A stretch of DNA of 64,000 nucleotides from Flavimaribacter sediminis (lineage in GTDB: Bacteria; Pseudomonadota; Alphaproteobacteria; Rhizobiales; Rhizobiaceae), in contig NZ_JAICBX010000004.1 of assembly GCF_019492055.1 (NCBI RefSeq), positions 310,001 through 374,000 of the forward strand. The letters run 5' to 3'. Below, in pieces: positions 9,684-18,741 of the stretch. Both the position numbers and the translations under genes were made by a program. The first letter of the stretch is position 1. Every line of letters begins with the position of its first letter. A model generated the notes under the pieces. It ran no database searches and was not told where the DNA came from. It saw only the letters and a program-made list of their open reading frames with translations.

Positions 9684-9800
9684 GTAGAACGTCTGATCGT
9701 CATCGATTTCGGCAAGATGATAGCCGAGGGGGATCCGGCGACAGTCATGGAAAGCCGTGAGGTGAAGGAAATCTATCTTGGGATTGAAGCCGATGCCTGA
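9684..9800 (+). pseudogene. livG: 3' remnant of livG (LIV ABC transporter ATPase)
   Basis: The last ~38 codons of a LivG-type ATPase remain, ending TGA at 9798-9800. The peptide includes LIVIDFGKMIAEG and EVKEIYLGIEADA, which match the LivG C-terminus, where a D-x-G-x-x-IAEG strand is followed by a final YLG. The Walker A, signature and Walker B regions are absent; the DNA immediately upstream encodes an IclR tail on the other strand. The stop still overlaps the livF ATG (9793), as in intact liv operons, so this was once a normal livG-livF junction. Confidence 0.72.
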
Positions 9801-10497
9801 GCCTGTTCTGGACATCAGGAAATTGGACGCCCATTACGGAGATTTCCAGGCCCTCTATGGCGTCGATATGACAGTCGAGGCGGGCGAGGTGGTTGCGATC
9901 ATCGGCGCAAACGGCGCGGGCAAGACGACTTTGATGCGGTCGATCTCCGGACTGATGCGGAACCGGGCGGAACAGATCACGTACCGGGGACGACCCATCG
10001 GCGCCCTGAGAGCGGATCAGATCGCCGGCCTTGGCATAGCCCTGGTGCCCGAGGGGCGGCAGCTATTCCAGTCGCTGTCGGTGGAGGAGAACCTGATCAT
10101 TGGCGGCCGGACCGGCCGCAAGGGAGCCTGGTCGCTTCAACGGATCTATGACCTCTTTCCCGTTCTGCAAGAGAGGCGGAATGTCCCTTCGACATCCCTG
10201 TCAGGCGGCCAGCAGCAAATGGTGGCGATCGGCCGGGCGCTGATGGCCAACCCGGACCTTGTCATGTTCGACGAGATAAGCCTGGGTCTCGCTCCCGTCA
10301 TCATCAGGCAGATTTACGAGTCGCTGCCAACGATTGTCGGCGAAGGCATGAGCGCAATGATCGTGGAGCAGGATATCACAAAGGCGCTTTCGGTTTCATC
10401 GCGCGTCTACTGCCTGCAGGAGGGCCGTGTCTCGCTGGAAGGCCGGACAGACAACGTTAGCCGCGAGCAGATTTCTGCCGCCTATTTCGGGACTTGA
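9793..10497 (+). CDS. livF: Branched-chain amino acid ABC transporter ATPase LivF
   Basis: A 234-residue cytosolic ATPase with Walker A IIGANGAGKTT, signature LSGGQQQMVAIGRAL and Walker B LVMFDEISLGLAP. LivF pairs with LivG to power LivH/LivM import of branched-chain amino acids or similar compounds. The ATG at 9793 sits inside the end of the livG remnant (overlap ATGCCTGA); a TTG at 9778 is an alternative start. The gene itself looks intact and is followed after 4 bp by livH. Its normal partner LivG is deleted here, so the complex is probably inactive unless another LivG substitutes. Confidence 0.9.
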   Translation: MPEPVLDIRKLDAHYGDFQALYGVDMTVEAGEVVAIIGANGAGKTTLMRSISGLMRNRAEQITYRGRPIGALRADQIAGLGIALVPEGRQLFQSLSVEENLIIGGRTGRKGAWSLQRIYDLFPVLQERRNVPSTSLSGGQQQMVAIGRALMANPDLVMFDEISLGLAPVIIRQIYESLPTIVGEGMSAMIVEQDITKALSVSSRVYCLQEGRVSLEGRTDNVSREQISAAYFGT

Positions 10498-10501
10498 CGG
10501 A

Positions 10502-11365
10502 ATGGACTGGATCAATGCGATCGTGCAGGGAACGTTGCTCGGAGGGCTTTATGCTCTGTTTGCGGCCGGATTGTCCCTGATCTTTGGCGTCATGCGTCTG
10601 GTCAATATCGCCCATGGCGACCTGATCGTTCTGGCGGCCTATCTCGGTTTGACGGTGACGGCGGCTCTCTCGATGAATCCGTTTGTATCGCTCATTCTGG
10701 TCGCGCCGCTGATGGCCGGCTTCGGATATGTCCTGCAGCGCGGCGTTCTGAACTGGACGCTCGGAGATGATATTCTGCCGCCACTGCTGGTCACATTTGG
10801 CCTGTCGGTGATCATTCAGAACGCGCTACTGGAAAGTTATTCCGCCGATCCGCAAAAGCTCAATGCGGGTGCTATCGAGGTGGCGAGCGCCAGCATCGGC
10901 GGTTTGGCGGTCGGCTATCTTCCGCTCGTAATATTTCTGACAGCGGTGCTGGTGATAGCCGGCCTTCAGTGGATTTTCTACGCCACGGCGCTTGGACGGG
11001 CCTTCCGTGCGGTTTCGGACAATCAGGACATCGCTCAATTGATGGGGCTGAACCGTCGCCATGTCTTCGGACTGGCCATGGCGCTGTCCTTGGCTGTAAC
11101 CGCGATCGCAGGCTTTTTCCTTGGCGTGCGGACCTCGTTCGATCCAGCAACCGGCCCGGCCCGGCTGATCTTCGGGTTCGAAGCGGTCATTATCGGCGGG
11201 CTTGGCAATCTGTGGGGCACGCTCGCCGGCGGTGTGATCCTCGGCGTGGCGCAATCGATCGGCGCGCAGATCAATCCGGGCTGGCAGATTCTCTCAGGCC
11301 ATATTGCCTTCCTGATCATACTCGCCGTGCGCCCGCGTGGCCTTTTCCCGAGGATGGACGGATGA
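10502..11365 (+). CDS. livH: Branched-chain amino acid ABC transporter permease LivH
   Basis: A 287-residue integral membrane protein with about eight segments and the LivH N-terminus GTLLGGLYALFAAGLSLIFG. Further family marks are the region around RLVNIAHGD and the late VIIGGLGNLWGTLAGG. ATG 10502 follows livF after 4 bp, and the TGA overlaps the livM ATG (11362-11365, ATGA). It should form the inner-membrane channel with LivM. The reading frame is intact although livG upstream has been lost. Confidence 0.9.
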   Translation: MDWINAIVQGTLLGGLYALFAAGLSLIFGVMRLVNIAHGDLIVLAAYLGLTVTAALSMNPFVSLILVAPLMAGFGYVLQRGVLNWTLGDDILPPLLVTFGLSVIIQNALLESYSADPQKLNAGAIEVASASIGGLAVGYLPLVIFLTAVLVIAGLQWIFYATALGRAFRAVSDNQDIAQLMGLNRRHVFGLAMALSLAVTAIAGFFLGVRTSFDPATGPARLIFGFEAVIIGGLGNLWGTLAGGVILGVAQSIGAQINPGWQILSGHIAFLIILAVRPRGLFPRMDG

Positions 11366-12390
11366 GCGTTGTCGATACACATCGTGTCTTTCGCGTCACA
11401 ACGGCAAGCCGCATTGCTTCGGTTCTCGGCTTGCTGATCCTGCTAGCTCTGGCCGTTGCGCCCTGGTGGATGGGCCGGGCCGATCTGAGGCTGCTCGGCG
11501 AAATATACCTCTATCTTTCGTTGGCGATGCTCTGGAACCTGCTTGCCGGATATGCAGGCCTCGTCTCCGTCGGCCAGCAAGCCTACGTCGGCCTGGGCGG
11601 GTACGTCCTGTTTGCGTTGACAATTTTTGGCGGATTGCATCCATTTGCCGCCATAGGCTTGTCAGTTGTGGTTGGAGCACTGGTTTCGGTGCCTGTCGCG
11701 GCGTTGATTTTCCGACTGCGCGGCGCCTATTTCGCCATCGGAACATGGGTCATCGCCGAGGTGTTCCGGTTGGGCTTCGCCCAGGTGAGCGCCCTCGGCG
11801 GAGGGTCCGGGACATCATTGCCGGTGGATGTGGTGCGTTCACTCGCCGACGGTCGCGACGCTCGCGAGGCCGCCAGCTACTGGCTGACGCTTGGATGCGC
11901 CACGGCGGTCATGGCAATCGCCTATCTGTTTCTGCGATCGCGCAACGGGCTGGCTCTGACGGCTATCCGGGACAATGAACTCGCGGCTTCCTCTCTTGGC
12001 ATTGATATCTGGCGTTCGAAATTCGTTGTCTATGTCGTAGTGGGCGGTTTGTCGACGCTTGTTGGGTCGCTGATCTTCCTGCAAAAGCTGAGGATCTCTC
12101 CGGATGCGGCGTTCAGTGTCAATGACTGGACCGCCTATGTGATTTTTATCGTCGTGATTGGTGGAATTGGATCTTTGGAGGGACCGATTATCGGCACGGT
12201 CGCATTCTTCCTTTTGCGCGAAACACTGGCCGACCTCGGATCAATTTACCTGATCGTGCTCGGCGCAATTGCGATTGCTGTCATGCTGGTCGCGCCGAAA
12301 GGTCTTTGTGGTCTGGTTCAGGATCTGACGGGATTGCGTCTGTTCCCGCTTGGCTACCGGGTCAAGCCGAAGCGTTCCAGCAAAGAGTGA
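11362..12390 (+). CDS. livM: Branched-chain amino acid ABC transporter permease LivM
   Basis: A 342-residue membrane protein of the LivM family, with AGYAGLVSVGQQAYVGLGGY, FRLRGAYFAIGTWVIAEVFR and the late VVIGGIGSLEGPIIG. It begins inside the stop of livH. No periplasmic binding protein gene (livJ/livK type) lies next to it in the window, and the operon ends here. The frame is intact, so decay of the operon looks recent or the protein retains a partner elsewhere. Confidence 0.9.
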   Translation: MSVVDTHRVFRVTTASRIASVLGLLILLALAVAPWWMGRADLRLLGEIYLYLSLAMLWNLLAGYAGLVSVGQQAYVGLGGYVLFALTIFGGLHPFAAIGLSVVVGALVSVPVAALIFRLRGAYFAIGTWVIAEVFRLGFAQVSALGGGSGTSLPVDVVRSLADGRDAREAASYWLTLGCATAVMAIAYLFLRSRNGLALTAIRDNELAASSLGIDIWRSKFVVYVVVGGLSTLVGSLIFLQKLRISPDAAFSVNDWTAYVIFIVVIGGIGSLEGPIIGTVAFFLLRETLADLGSIYLIVLGAIAIAVMLVAPKGLCGLVQDLTGLRLFPLGYRVKPKRSSKE

Positions 12391-12419
12391 CGCCCAAAAT
12401 GGGGATCTTTCCCGGAAAG

Positions 12420-12450
12420 AAAAATGCGGGCCTTTCGGCCCGCATTCCAG
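12420..12450 (-). terminator. Intrinsic terminator of the RND operon
   Basis: A perfect stem of AATGCGGGCC and GGCCCGCATT with a four-base loop lies between livM and the RND gene. Read on the minus strand it is followed by a T-rich tail (TTTTCTTT), so it terminates the padR-RND transcript. Confidence 0.85.
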
Positions 12451-12475
12451 TCGCGCCCTGGAGAAACTCTATGAC

Positions 12476-15400
12476 TTACTCAGCCGCGTCCGGCCGTCTT
12501 GCCGGCATGTCGTCATTGTGCGGACGACGGTCCGGTCGCACATCCCCATCGTCCGAGGTCACGCTTCCGACGCCTGCATAGGCCGGTTGCGGAACGAAGG
12601 CATTGCCTGTGATCCGACCCCACAGTCGCCTGATATTGTCGGGCATGGCCAGCATTGCAGGGATCATGACCAAGGTCAGCATGGTTGAAAAGGCCAGGCC
12701 GAAGATGATCGCGGTTGAAAGCTGGACCCACCAGATCGCGGTGATGCCGCCGACGGAGATCGTCTGACTGAAGAAGTCCATGTTGATCTGCAGCGCCATT
12801 GGCACAAGTCCGAGGATGGTCGTGATCGTCGTCAGCATGATTGGACGAAGCCGCTGGGCGGCCGTCTTGAGGGCGGCTTCCCGCGTGTCGGTCACGCCTT
12901 CCTCGCGCATTCGGTTGAATGTATCGATCAGGACGATCGCGTTGTTCACCACTATGCCCGCGAGCGCTACGATGCCTGTGCCAGTCATGATGATGGAGAA
13001 GGGCTGTGACGTCACCACCATTCCAATCAGCACGCCAGAGACCGCCAGAATGACCGTCGAGAGCGTCAGGATGGTCTGGTAGAACGAATTGAACTGGGTC
13101 AACAGGATGATGAACATCATGAACAGCGCGGCCATGGCGGCTTTGCCGAGAAATTCGCTTGCCTCCTGCTGTTCCTCGTCGGCGCCCCGGAACCGCAGCT
13201 GTACGCTTTCCGGAAATGTCTGCGTATCAAGCCATTTCTGGACTTCCTTGACCGCGTCGTCGGCCGTTGCAGGACGTCCGTCGACCATAACGCCTTCTGC
13301 GAGATTGGCCTTGACGTCCATGGCGTAAAGTCCGTCGCGTCTGGTGATCGAAGAAACCTTGTGCTGGGCGCCCATGGTAATGAAGTTCGCGAGGGGCACC
13401 TGGCCGTTGGCGGTCCTCAGACGCAAGACCTCAAACTGGTCGAGGGTGCGTTCTTCTTCCGGCAGGCGCACGCGAATGTCGACCTCGTCCTGGGAATCGT
13501 CTGGACGATAGGAGCCTATCAGCACGCCGTTGGTTACGAGTTGGACCATCGATCCGACCTGTACGATACCGGCGTTGTAGCGTCCGGCCAGTTCGCGATC
13601 GACATCAATTTCCCACTCGATGCCCGGCAGCGGGCGGGCGTCTTCCTGATCGGTGAGCATCTCCATGGCGTCGAACTGCTCGCGAATCTGGCCAACGGTT
13701 TCCACCATTGTGTCGTAGTCCGTCGATTTCACTTCCAGACGAACATCCTTGCCGGTAGGCGGCCCGCCTTCGATCTTGCGCACTTCCACCTTGATGCCGG
13801 CGATATCAGCTGTTCTCTGACGAATGTCCTCGAAGATGTCGACCGCCTTGCGTCGGCAGCAATAGTCTGCGAGTTCAATCTGCAATTCGCCCACGACATC
13901 GGCAGGCTTGTCCTGAACTCCTCCGATTATCTGCGGGCCCCCGCTACCGCCGCCGCCGGGGGCGGTGGCGGTCATCACGACGTTTTCAATGCCGTTGATC
14001 CTGAGCACTTCGTACTCGACCTCCGCGACAAGGTCTCGAATGTCGCGGGCGGAGAGATTGCCGCGTGCCGATACCAGAACGATCGCGACATCCGGTTCTT
14101 CATCAACGAAGAATTCGACGCCCTGGTTGTTGGCGCCGAAATACATGTAGCTGCCTATGGTGGCGGCGATGATGACCACGATAACCGCGATGTTGCCAAC
14201 AACCGATCCGACAGCGAGATTCAGAAAGCGCAGATAGCCGCCTGTGATGCCGGGCACTTTGGCGATGTCCAGCTTCGAATCCGACGATAGCATCATCGCG
14301 ACGTTGTCTGCCTCAGAGACGGCGTGCTCACGACGCCGGTTGGCGATGAATTTTGATATCCGGTAAGTGAGGAACAGCGCGATCGCCGCCGTCAACGCTG
14401 AACCTGCGGCCTGTATGGGTAGCCCCAATGACGCAAGCGGACCGAAAAAGGCAAATAGACCGGCAATCGCGGCCACGAACAAGGCCAGGATCGCATTCGA
14501 CCTCCTGGAAACCACTGCCGCGATTTGTGCGAACAATGTTCCGGTAACCGGCAGGAAGACCAGGGCCGTGAGAAGCGACGCCGTAAGAACGATGATCACC
14601 ATGCGCGGCAGGTAGCTCATGAACTCCCCGGAAACGCCGGGCCACAGAAGCAGCGGCAGGAAGGCGGCGAGGGTCGTCGCGGTAGAGGACACTACAGGCC
14701 AGAACATCAGTTTCGACGCCCGCTGATAGGCGGCGGCCGGCTCCATGCCTTCCGCGATCTTTCGGTCGGCGTATTCGGTCACGACGATCGCGCCGTCTAC
14801 CAGCATGCCAACGGTCAGAACCATGCCGAACATGACCATCATGTTGACCACCATGCCGAGGCTGGCGAGGATCAGGAAGGCGAGCATGAAGGAGCCGGGG
14901 ATGGCGAGGCCCACAAGGAGGCCGGAGCGCAGGCCAAGTGTGCCGACTACACAGATCATGACCAGCAAAATTGCGGTCATGATGGATGATTGAAGCGATC
15001 CCAGCACTTCAAAGATGAAGCTCGACTGGTCGAGCAGATAGTTGACGTGAATCGACTGCGGCCACTCCTTGGTAAACTCCGCAACGACCCGGCGCACTTC
15101 GTCATTGTTCTCGATAATATTGGTGCCGATGCGTTTGGTGACTTCGATTGAAATCGCCGGCTGGCCGTTCACACGTGTGAAGATCGAGGGATCCGTGAAG
15201 GTTCGGCGGATTTCACCGACCTCGCCAAGCGTCACAACGCCTTCGCCATTCTGCTTGATCGGTATGTTGTAGACATCCTCGGCGTTCTCAACGAGGCCGG
15301 GCACCTTGACGTTGAAGCGGCCGTTCCCGTCGTCGATGAAACCCGCCGCAACCAGCTGGTTGTTCTGTGAAAGCGCGTTGAGCAACTCGTCCTGGGTGAT

Positions 15401-15988
15401 GTCGTAGGATTCAAGTTTCATGAGGTCGAGAATGACCTCGAGAAGCTCTTCCCGATCTCCCTTCAGCTCGGCTTCGCGAACTGTTGAAACCGCTTCGATT
15501 TCGTCCTTCAGGCGGCGCGCAAGATGGGTCAGGGTGCGTTCGGGAACGTCGCCCGACAGCGTGACGATAATCGTCGGCTGCAGTGCGAAGTTTGTTTCGG
15601 TGATTGTCGGTTCATCTGCTTCTTCAGGCAGATCGGCCTGAGCCTGATCCACCTTGTCCCGGATGTCGGCGAGCACTTCGTCTGCATCGGTTTCAACATT
15701 GAACTCAAGCACGATGCCGGCGTGTCCCTCGGACGCAATCGCCGTCAGTTCCTTCAGTCCGTCGAGCCCGCGTAGCGTCGTTTCCATTGGCCGCACCAGC
15801 AGGCGCTCGGCGTCATTCGGGGAAATACCCCGCTGGGTGATCGAGACATAATAGACGGGAACGTCAATGTCCGGATTGGCCTCTTTCGGGATGCCAATGT
15901 AGGACATCACGCCGGCCGCGACCATGAAAACCATGAGCGCCAGGACCGTCTTCGGCCTTGTGATGATGGATTGGAGCGCAGAAGTCAT
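12476..15988 (-). CDS. RND multidrug-type efflux pump, inner-membrane transporter
   Basis: A 1170-residue AcrB-like proton-driven transporter with the usual layout: a first membrane helix, a large periplasmic loop, TM2-TM6, a second large loop and TM8-TM12. The N-terminus shows the family pattern GIPKEANPDIDVP and RLLVRPMETTLRGLDG. In TM4 the usual Asp-Asp pair is replaced by a single Asp in MLVDGAIVV, as in some heavy-metal and other RND branches. It is longer than E. coli AcrB (1049); part of the excess is a hydrophobic and charged insert in the middle membrane region. It overlaps the adaptor gene by four bases. No outer-membrane channel gene is adjacent. The substrate is unknown. Confidence 0.9.
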   Translation of the reverse strand: MTSALQSIITRPKTVLALMVFMVAAGVMSYIGIPKEANPDIDVPVYYVSITQRGISPNDAERLLVRPMETTLRGLDGLKELTAIASEGHAGIVLEFNVETDADEVLADIRDKVDQAQADLPEEADEPTITETNFALQPTIIVTLSGDVPERTLTHLARRLKDEIEAVSTVREAELKGDREELLEVILDLMKLESYDITQDELLNALSQNNQLVAAGFIDDGNGRFNVKVPGLVENAEDVYNIPIKQNGEGVVTLGEVGEIRRTFTDPSIFTRVNGQPAISIEVTKRIGTNIIENNDEVRRVVAEFTKEWPQSIHVNYLLDQSSFIFEVLGSLQSSIMTAILLVMICVVGTLGLRSGLLVGLAIPGSFMLAFLILASLGMVVNMMVMFGMVLTVGMLVDGAIVVTEYADRKIAEGMEPAAAYQRASKLMFWPVVSSTATTLAAFLPLLLWPGVSGEFMSYLPRMVIIVLTASLLTALVFLPVTGTLFAQIAAVVSRRSNAILALFVAAIAGLFAFFGPLASLGLPIQAAGSALTAAIALFLTYRISKFIANRRREHAVSEADNVAMMLSSDSKLDIAKVPGITGGYLRFLNLAVGSVVGNIAVIVVIIAATIGSYMYFGANNQGVEFFVDEEPDVAIVLVSARGNLSARDIRDLVAEVEYEVLRINGIENVVMTATAPGGGGSGGPQIIGGVQDKPADVVGELQIELADYCCRRKAVDIFEDIRQRTADIAGIKVEVRKIEGGPPTGKDVRLEVKSTDYDTMVETVGQIREQFDAMEMLTDQEDARPLPGIEWEIDVDRELAGRYNAGIVQVGSMVQLVTNGVLIGSYRPDDSQDEVDIRVRLPEEERTLDQFEVLRLRTANGQVPLANFITMGAQHKVSSITRRDGLYAMDVKANLAEGVMVDGRPATADDAVKEVQKWLDTQTFPESVQLRFRGADEEQQEASEFLGKAAMAALFMMFIILLTQFNSFYQTILTLSTVILAVSGVLIGMVVTSQPFSIIMTGTGIVALAGIVVNNAIVLIDTFNRMREEGVTDTREAALKTAAQRLRPIMLTTITTILGLVPMALQINMDFFSQTISVGGITAIWWVQLSTAIIFGLAFSTMLTLVMIPAMLAMPDNIRRLWGRITGNAFVPQPAYAGVGSVTSDDGDVRPDRRPHNDDMPARRPDAAE

Positions 15989-17115
15989 GAGCGAGCATTA
16001 GCCTTCGCTGGAACCTGCCGGGCAATCTCGGCCGGAACCGGCGTCACGGTCTGACCCGCGATCACATAGTCCTGTCCGAGCGTGATGACGCGGACTCCGG
16101 GCGCAAGCCCGGTCACCCACATGGTTTCAGGCGTGTGTGCGACGATCTTGACCGGATTGAAGGCGACGACGTTGTCGCTGTCCACTGTTCTCACGCCAAG
16201 GACGCCCTTATCGTCGAGAGTGAGCCAGGACGCGGCGATCTTGTAGGCCTCCGAACCTTCGAGCTTGATCGTCGTTGTGGCAGTCACGCCGTCGCGCAGC
16301 TTGCCGTCGCCGTTAGGAAGTTCGATTTCGGTCAGGAAGGTGCGGGTCGCGGAGTCTGCGGCAGGGGCGACATAGCTTATCTTGCCTTCGACTTTTTCTC
16401 CGGTGATCAGTGACACTTCCGCGTCGTAACCGATGCCGATATCACCGACATGCCGTTCGGAAACCTGTCCAACAAAGAGCATCGGATCTGGGTCAATCAG
16501 CGTCACGCAGACATCGCCGTTCGAAAGATGGCTGCCGATTTCGGCAATCGGGTCGGTGACGATGCCGGACGCCGTCGCTTCAATCTCGACATGCGACATT
16601 TCGTGCTTCGCAGAGGCAAGCCGGGCGGCGGCGTTGTCCATGGCGTACTTCAGCGCCTTGACGCGCGTATCCGAAATGTAATCCTTTTCCTTCAGCTTCA
16701 AGGCGCCTTCATAGTCGAATTTGGCCTGTTCAAGCGCCGCCTCGGCCTGCAGGATGTCAGTGTCCCTGACGCCCGGATCGAGCCTGCAAACCGGATCTCC
16801 GGCCTTGACCATATCGCCCTTCTCGACGAAGCGTTCTTGCAGTGTGCCATTTGTTTCCGCGCGCACGGATATCACCGACTTTGCAGAGGTGCGGCCGTGC
16901 AGCAGCAATGTCTCGAACCGCTGCTCAGGCTCGACGGTGACGAAGCGGACCTTGAACAACTCGTCCTGATTTTCCTGACGTTCGGCCGGCGGGGCGACTG
17001 AGTGAGGCGAGTCAGCGTGGCCGCCGACAACGATCTCGCCCGACGACATCCAGCCGATGACTGCGCCGGCTATGATCAGCGCGGTAATGTGCGAACCTTT
17101 GATGCGAAATGCCAT
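15985..17115 (-). CDS. RND efflux periplasmic adaptor (membrane fusion protein)
   Basis: A 376-residue adaptor with an N-terminal membrane/signal segment, a lipoyl-like half (TNGTLQERFVEKGDMVKAGD), an alpha-helical hairpin (about residues 120-170), the second lipoyl half (IEATASGIV) and beta-barrel and membrane-proximal domains. It links the inner-membrane RND pump to an outer-membrane channel. The start at ATG 17115 is chosen because the upstream open frame runs antisense to padR and looks non-coding. It sits between padR and the pump gene, with a four-base overlap to the latter. Confidence 0.9.
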   Translation of the reverse strand: MAFRIKGSHITALIIAGAVIGWMSSGEIVVGGHADSPHSVAPPAERQENQDELFKVRFVTVEPEQRFETLLLHGRTSAKSVISVRAETNGTLQERFVEKGDMVKAGDPVCRLDPGVRDTDILQAEAALEQAKFDYEGALKLKEKDYISDTRVKALKYAMDNAAARLASAKHEMSHVEIEATASGIVTDPIAEIGSHLSNGDVCVTLIDPDPMLFVGQVSERHVGDIGIGYDAEVSLITGEKVEGKISYVAPAADSATRTFLTEIELPNGDGKLRDGVTATTTIKLEGSEAYKIAASWLTLDDKGVLGVRTVDSDNVVAFNPVKIVAHTPETMWVTGLAPGVRVITLGQDYVIAGQTVTPVPAEIARQVPAKANARS

Positions 17116-17135
17116 GGTTGCGGTCCTATTATACT

Positions 17136-17684
17136 CTATTCGGCGGCTTGCGCCTGATTGTCGGGAACCAGCGCTTCGAGTTCGTGACGGTGTTTGATGA
17201 AGTATTCGAGCGCCTGCTGCTTGACCTGACGCCCGAATTTGGCGACCCAGGTCTTGCCCGGCGAGGTCTCGTCGCAGCATTCCAGCACCTGGTCGAGCAT
17301 TTCGATTTCAAGCTTCATATCCTGGATATGGCGGTCGATCGCCCGGACGATCGTCTCGCGATCGAGAATTTCTGCGCACATGGCCATCAGGAGAAATTCT
17401 GATTTAAAAGAGTCGCGTCGAGGCAGCACACGGAGCGATTCATGCAATTCCTGCCGTCCCTTTTCGGTGATCGAATACACCTTGCGCGAAGGTTTTCCGG
17501 ACTCGAATTCCTCGCGCACCGTGACGCATCCATCATCCTGCAGCCTGGAAAGGGCGGGATAGATCGACCCAAAGCTTGCATCGACGAAAAAGGAGAAATG
17601 TTCTTCGGTCGACATCTTCTTGATCTCGTAACCGGTGGCCTCGGAAAAGTGCAGTATGGCCAGGCAGAGGGTGCGAACGTTCAT
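17136..17684 (-). CDS. PadR-family transcriptional regulator
   Basis: A 182-residue regulator with a PadR winged-helix domain (CLAILHFSEATGYEIKKM, SFGSIYPALSRLQDDGCV) and the PadR-type C-terminal helices used for dimerisation. PadR proteins are typically repressors released by small aromatic or hydrophobic compounds, and they often control efflux genes. The ATG at 17684 is preferred over the ATG at 17738, because a good promoter lies at 17749-17777 and would leave the upstream start almost no leader. It is the first gene of the operon with the adaptor and pump, so autoregulation of all three is likely. Confidence 0.87.
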   Translation of the reverse strand: MNVRTLCLAILHFSEATGYEIKKMSTEEHFSFFVDASFGSIYPALSRLQDDGCVTVREEFESGKPSRKVYSITEKGRQELHESLRVLPRRDSFKSEFLLMAMCAEILDRETIVRAIDRHIQDMKLEIEMLDQVLECCDETSPGKTWVAKFGRQVKQQALEYFIKHRHELEALVPDNQAQAAE

Positions 17685-17747
17685 TAATTGGCGGATCCGG
17701 TACTTACGCTCGCGGCGGGAAACCGAGAACTGATGCATGCTTCGCGG

Positions 17748-17786
17748 CTATATAGTGACTCAATATATATCGAACAAGTATATACT
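17748..17786 (-). promoter_or_regulatory. padR-RND operon promoter with three evenly spaced palindromes
   Basis: On the minus strand TTGTTC (17777-17772) and TATATA (17754-17749) are 17 bp apart. Three AT-rich palindromes cover this promoter: CTATATAG (17748-17755), ATATATAT (17763-17770) and AGTATATACT (17777-17786). Their centres are exactly 15 bp apart. The first covers the -10, the second lies in the spacer and the third adjoins the -35. I infer a PadR operator array giving autorepression. Confidence 0.65.
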
Positions 17787-17994
17787 CGCTCGTTTTTGCG
17801 TTTGCAAAATCATGAAATCGAAATCGTATCACAAAATCGTGTCTGTCTGGCAGTGGGAAGCTTTGGCTTTGTTGCGAAAATTCAATTGGTTAATCGAAAC
17901 ATATGAATCAAAATATGCGCTACGAATCACCCGTGGCGCCGATGCTGCATCGCAAAATTAGTTGAATACGCGCCCTTTTTTAAAGGCGGTTGCT

Positions 17995-18735
17995 TCAATT
18001 CGGCGCCTGAAAAGCCTTGAAGCGTCCTTCGGGGACATCAAAGAACATGCCGGTTTCGATCAACTCAGGATCGCATAGTGCAACGAGGCTGCCTGCGACT
18101 TCTGACGGATGCGGCAGGGTCATGGGATCTTCCCCTGGCATGGCGAGCGCCCGCATTGCGGTGCGCGTTGGACCGGGATTGACGCAATTCACGCGTAGCG
18201 GGCTGTTGATCGTCTCCGCCGCCCAGCAACGCGCCAGCGCCTCCACGGCGGCCTTGCTCGCCGCATAGAGACCGTGAAAGGGCCTGCAACTGTGCGCCGC
18301 TCCTGACGAAACGATAACGGCGCGACCGGCGTCGGATTTCGCAAGCAAAGGATCGACCGTGCGGATCACGCGCCAGGTCGCGTTGACGTTGGTGTTCATC
18401 GTCTTTTCGAAAGTGCGCGCTTCGTAGTGGCCAACGGGAGAGAGCGTGCCCAGGACTGCGGCGTTGGCGATCAGAATGTCGAGTTTGCCCCAGCGTTCGA
18501 ATATGGCTGCTCCCAGCTTGTCGATCGCTTTCATGTCAAGAAGATCCTGCGGCACCAGCGTCGCCGAGCCGCGTCCCTGTTCTCGAATTGCGTCGTCCAG
18601 CTCCTCCAGACCTCCAACGGTGCGGGCGACGGCGATGACATGCGCGCCTGCGTCGGCAAGCGCGAGCGCGGTATAATATCCGATCCCCCGGGATGCGCCG
18701 GTGACCAGGGCGATCCGGCCCGTCAGGTCTGTCAT
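17995..18735 (-). CDS. SDR family NAD(P)-dependent oxidoreductase
   Basis: A 246-residue short-chain dehydrogenase with the cofactor motif TGASRGIG, the NAA variant of the NNAG motif (IANAAVLG), the active-site Ser in IVSSGAAHS and the YxxxK motif YAASK. The late NPGPTRTAM is also typical. Substrate specificity cannot be inferred. It ends the minus-strand run after purF, only 6 bp downstream of that stop, so it probably shares the purF transcript. Confidence 0.9.
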   Translation of the reverse strand: MTDLTGRIALVTGASRGIGYYTALALADAGAHVIAVARTVGGLEELDDAIREQGRGSATLVPQDLLDMKAIDKLGAAIFERWGKLDILIANAAVLGTLSPVGHYEARTFEKTMNTNVNATWRVIRTVDPLLAKSDAGRAVIVSSGAAHSCRPFHGLYAASKAAVEALARCWAAETINSPLRVNCVNPGPTRTAMRALAMPGEDPMTLPHPSEVAGSLVALCDPELIETGMFFDVPEGRFKAFQAPN

Positions 18736-18741
18736 AGGTGA

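Noticed and set aside
17688-17906. Small open frames in the AT-rich region upstream of padR
   Set aside because: They overlap the promoter palindromes and have no ribosome-binding site or recognisable sequence.
17950-17985. A possible terminator (CGCCTTT/AAAGGGCG) downstream of the SDR gene
   Set aside because: The stem is imperfect and no T-run is placed correctly after it on the minus strand.
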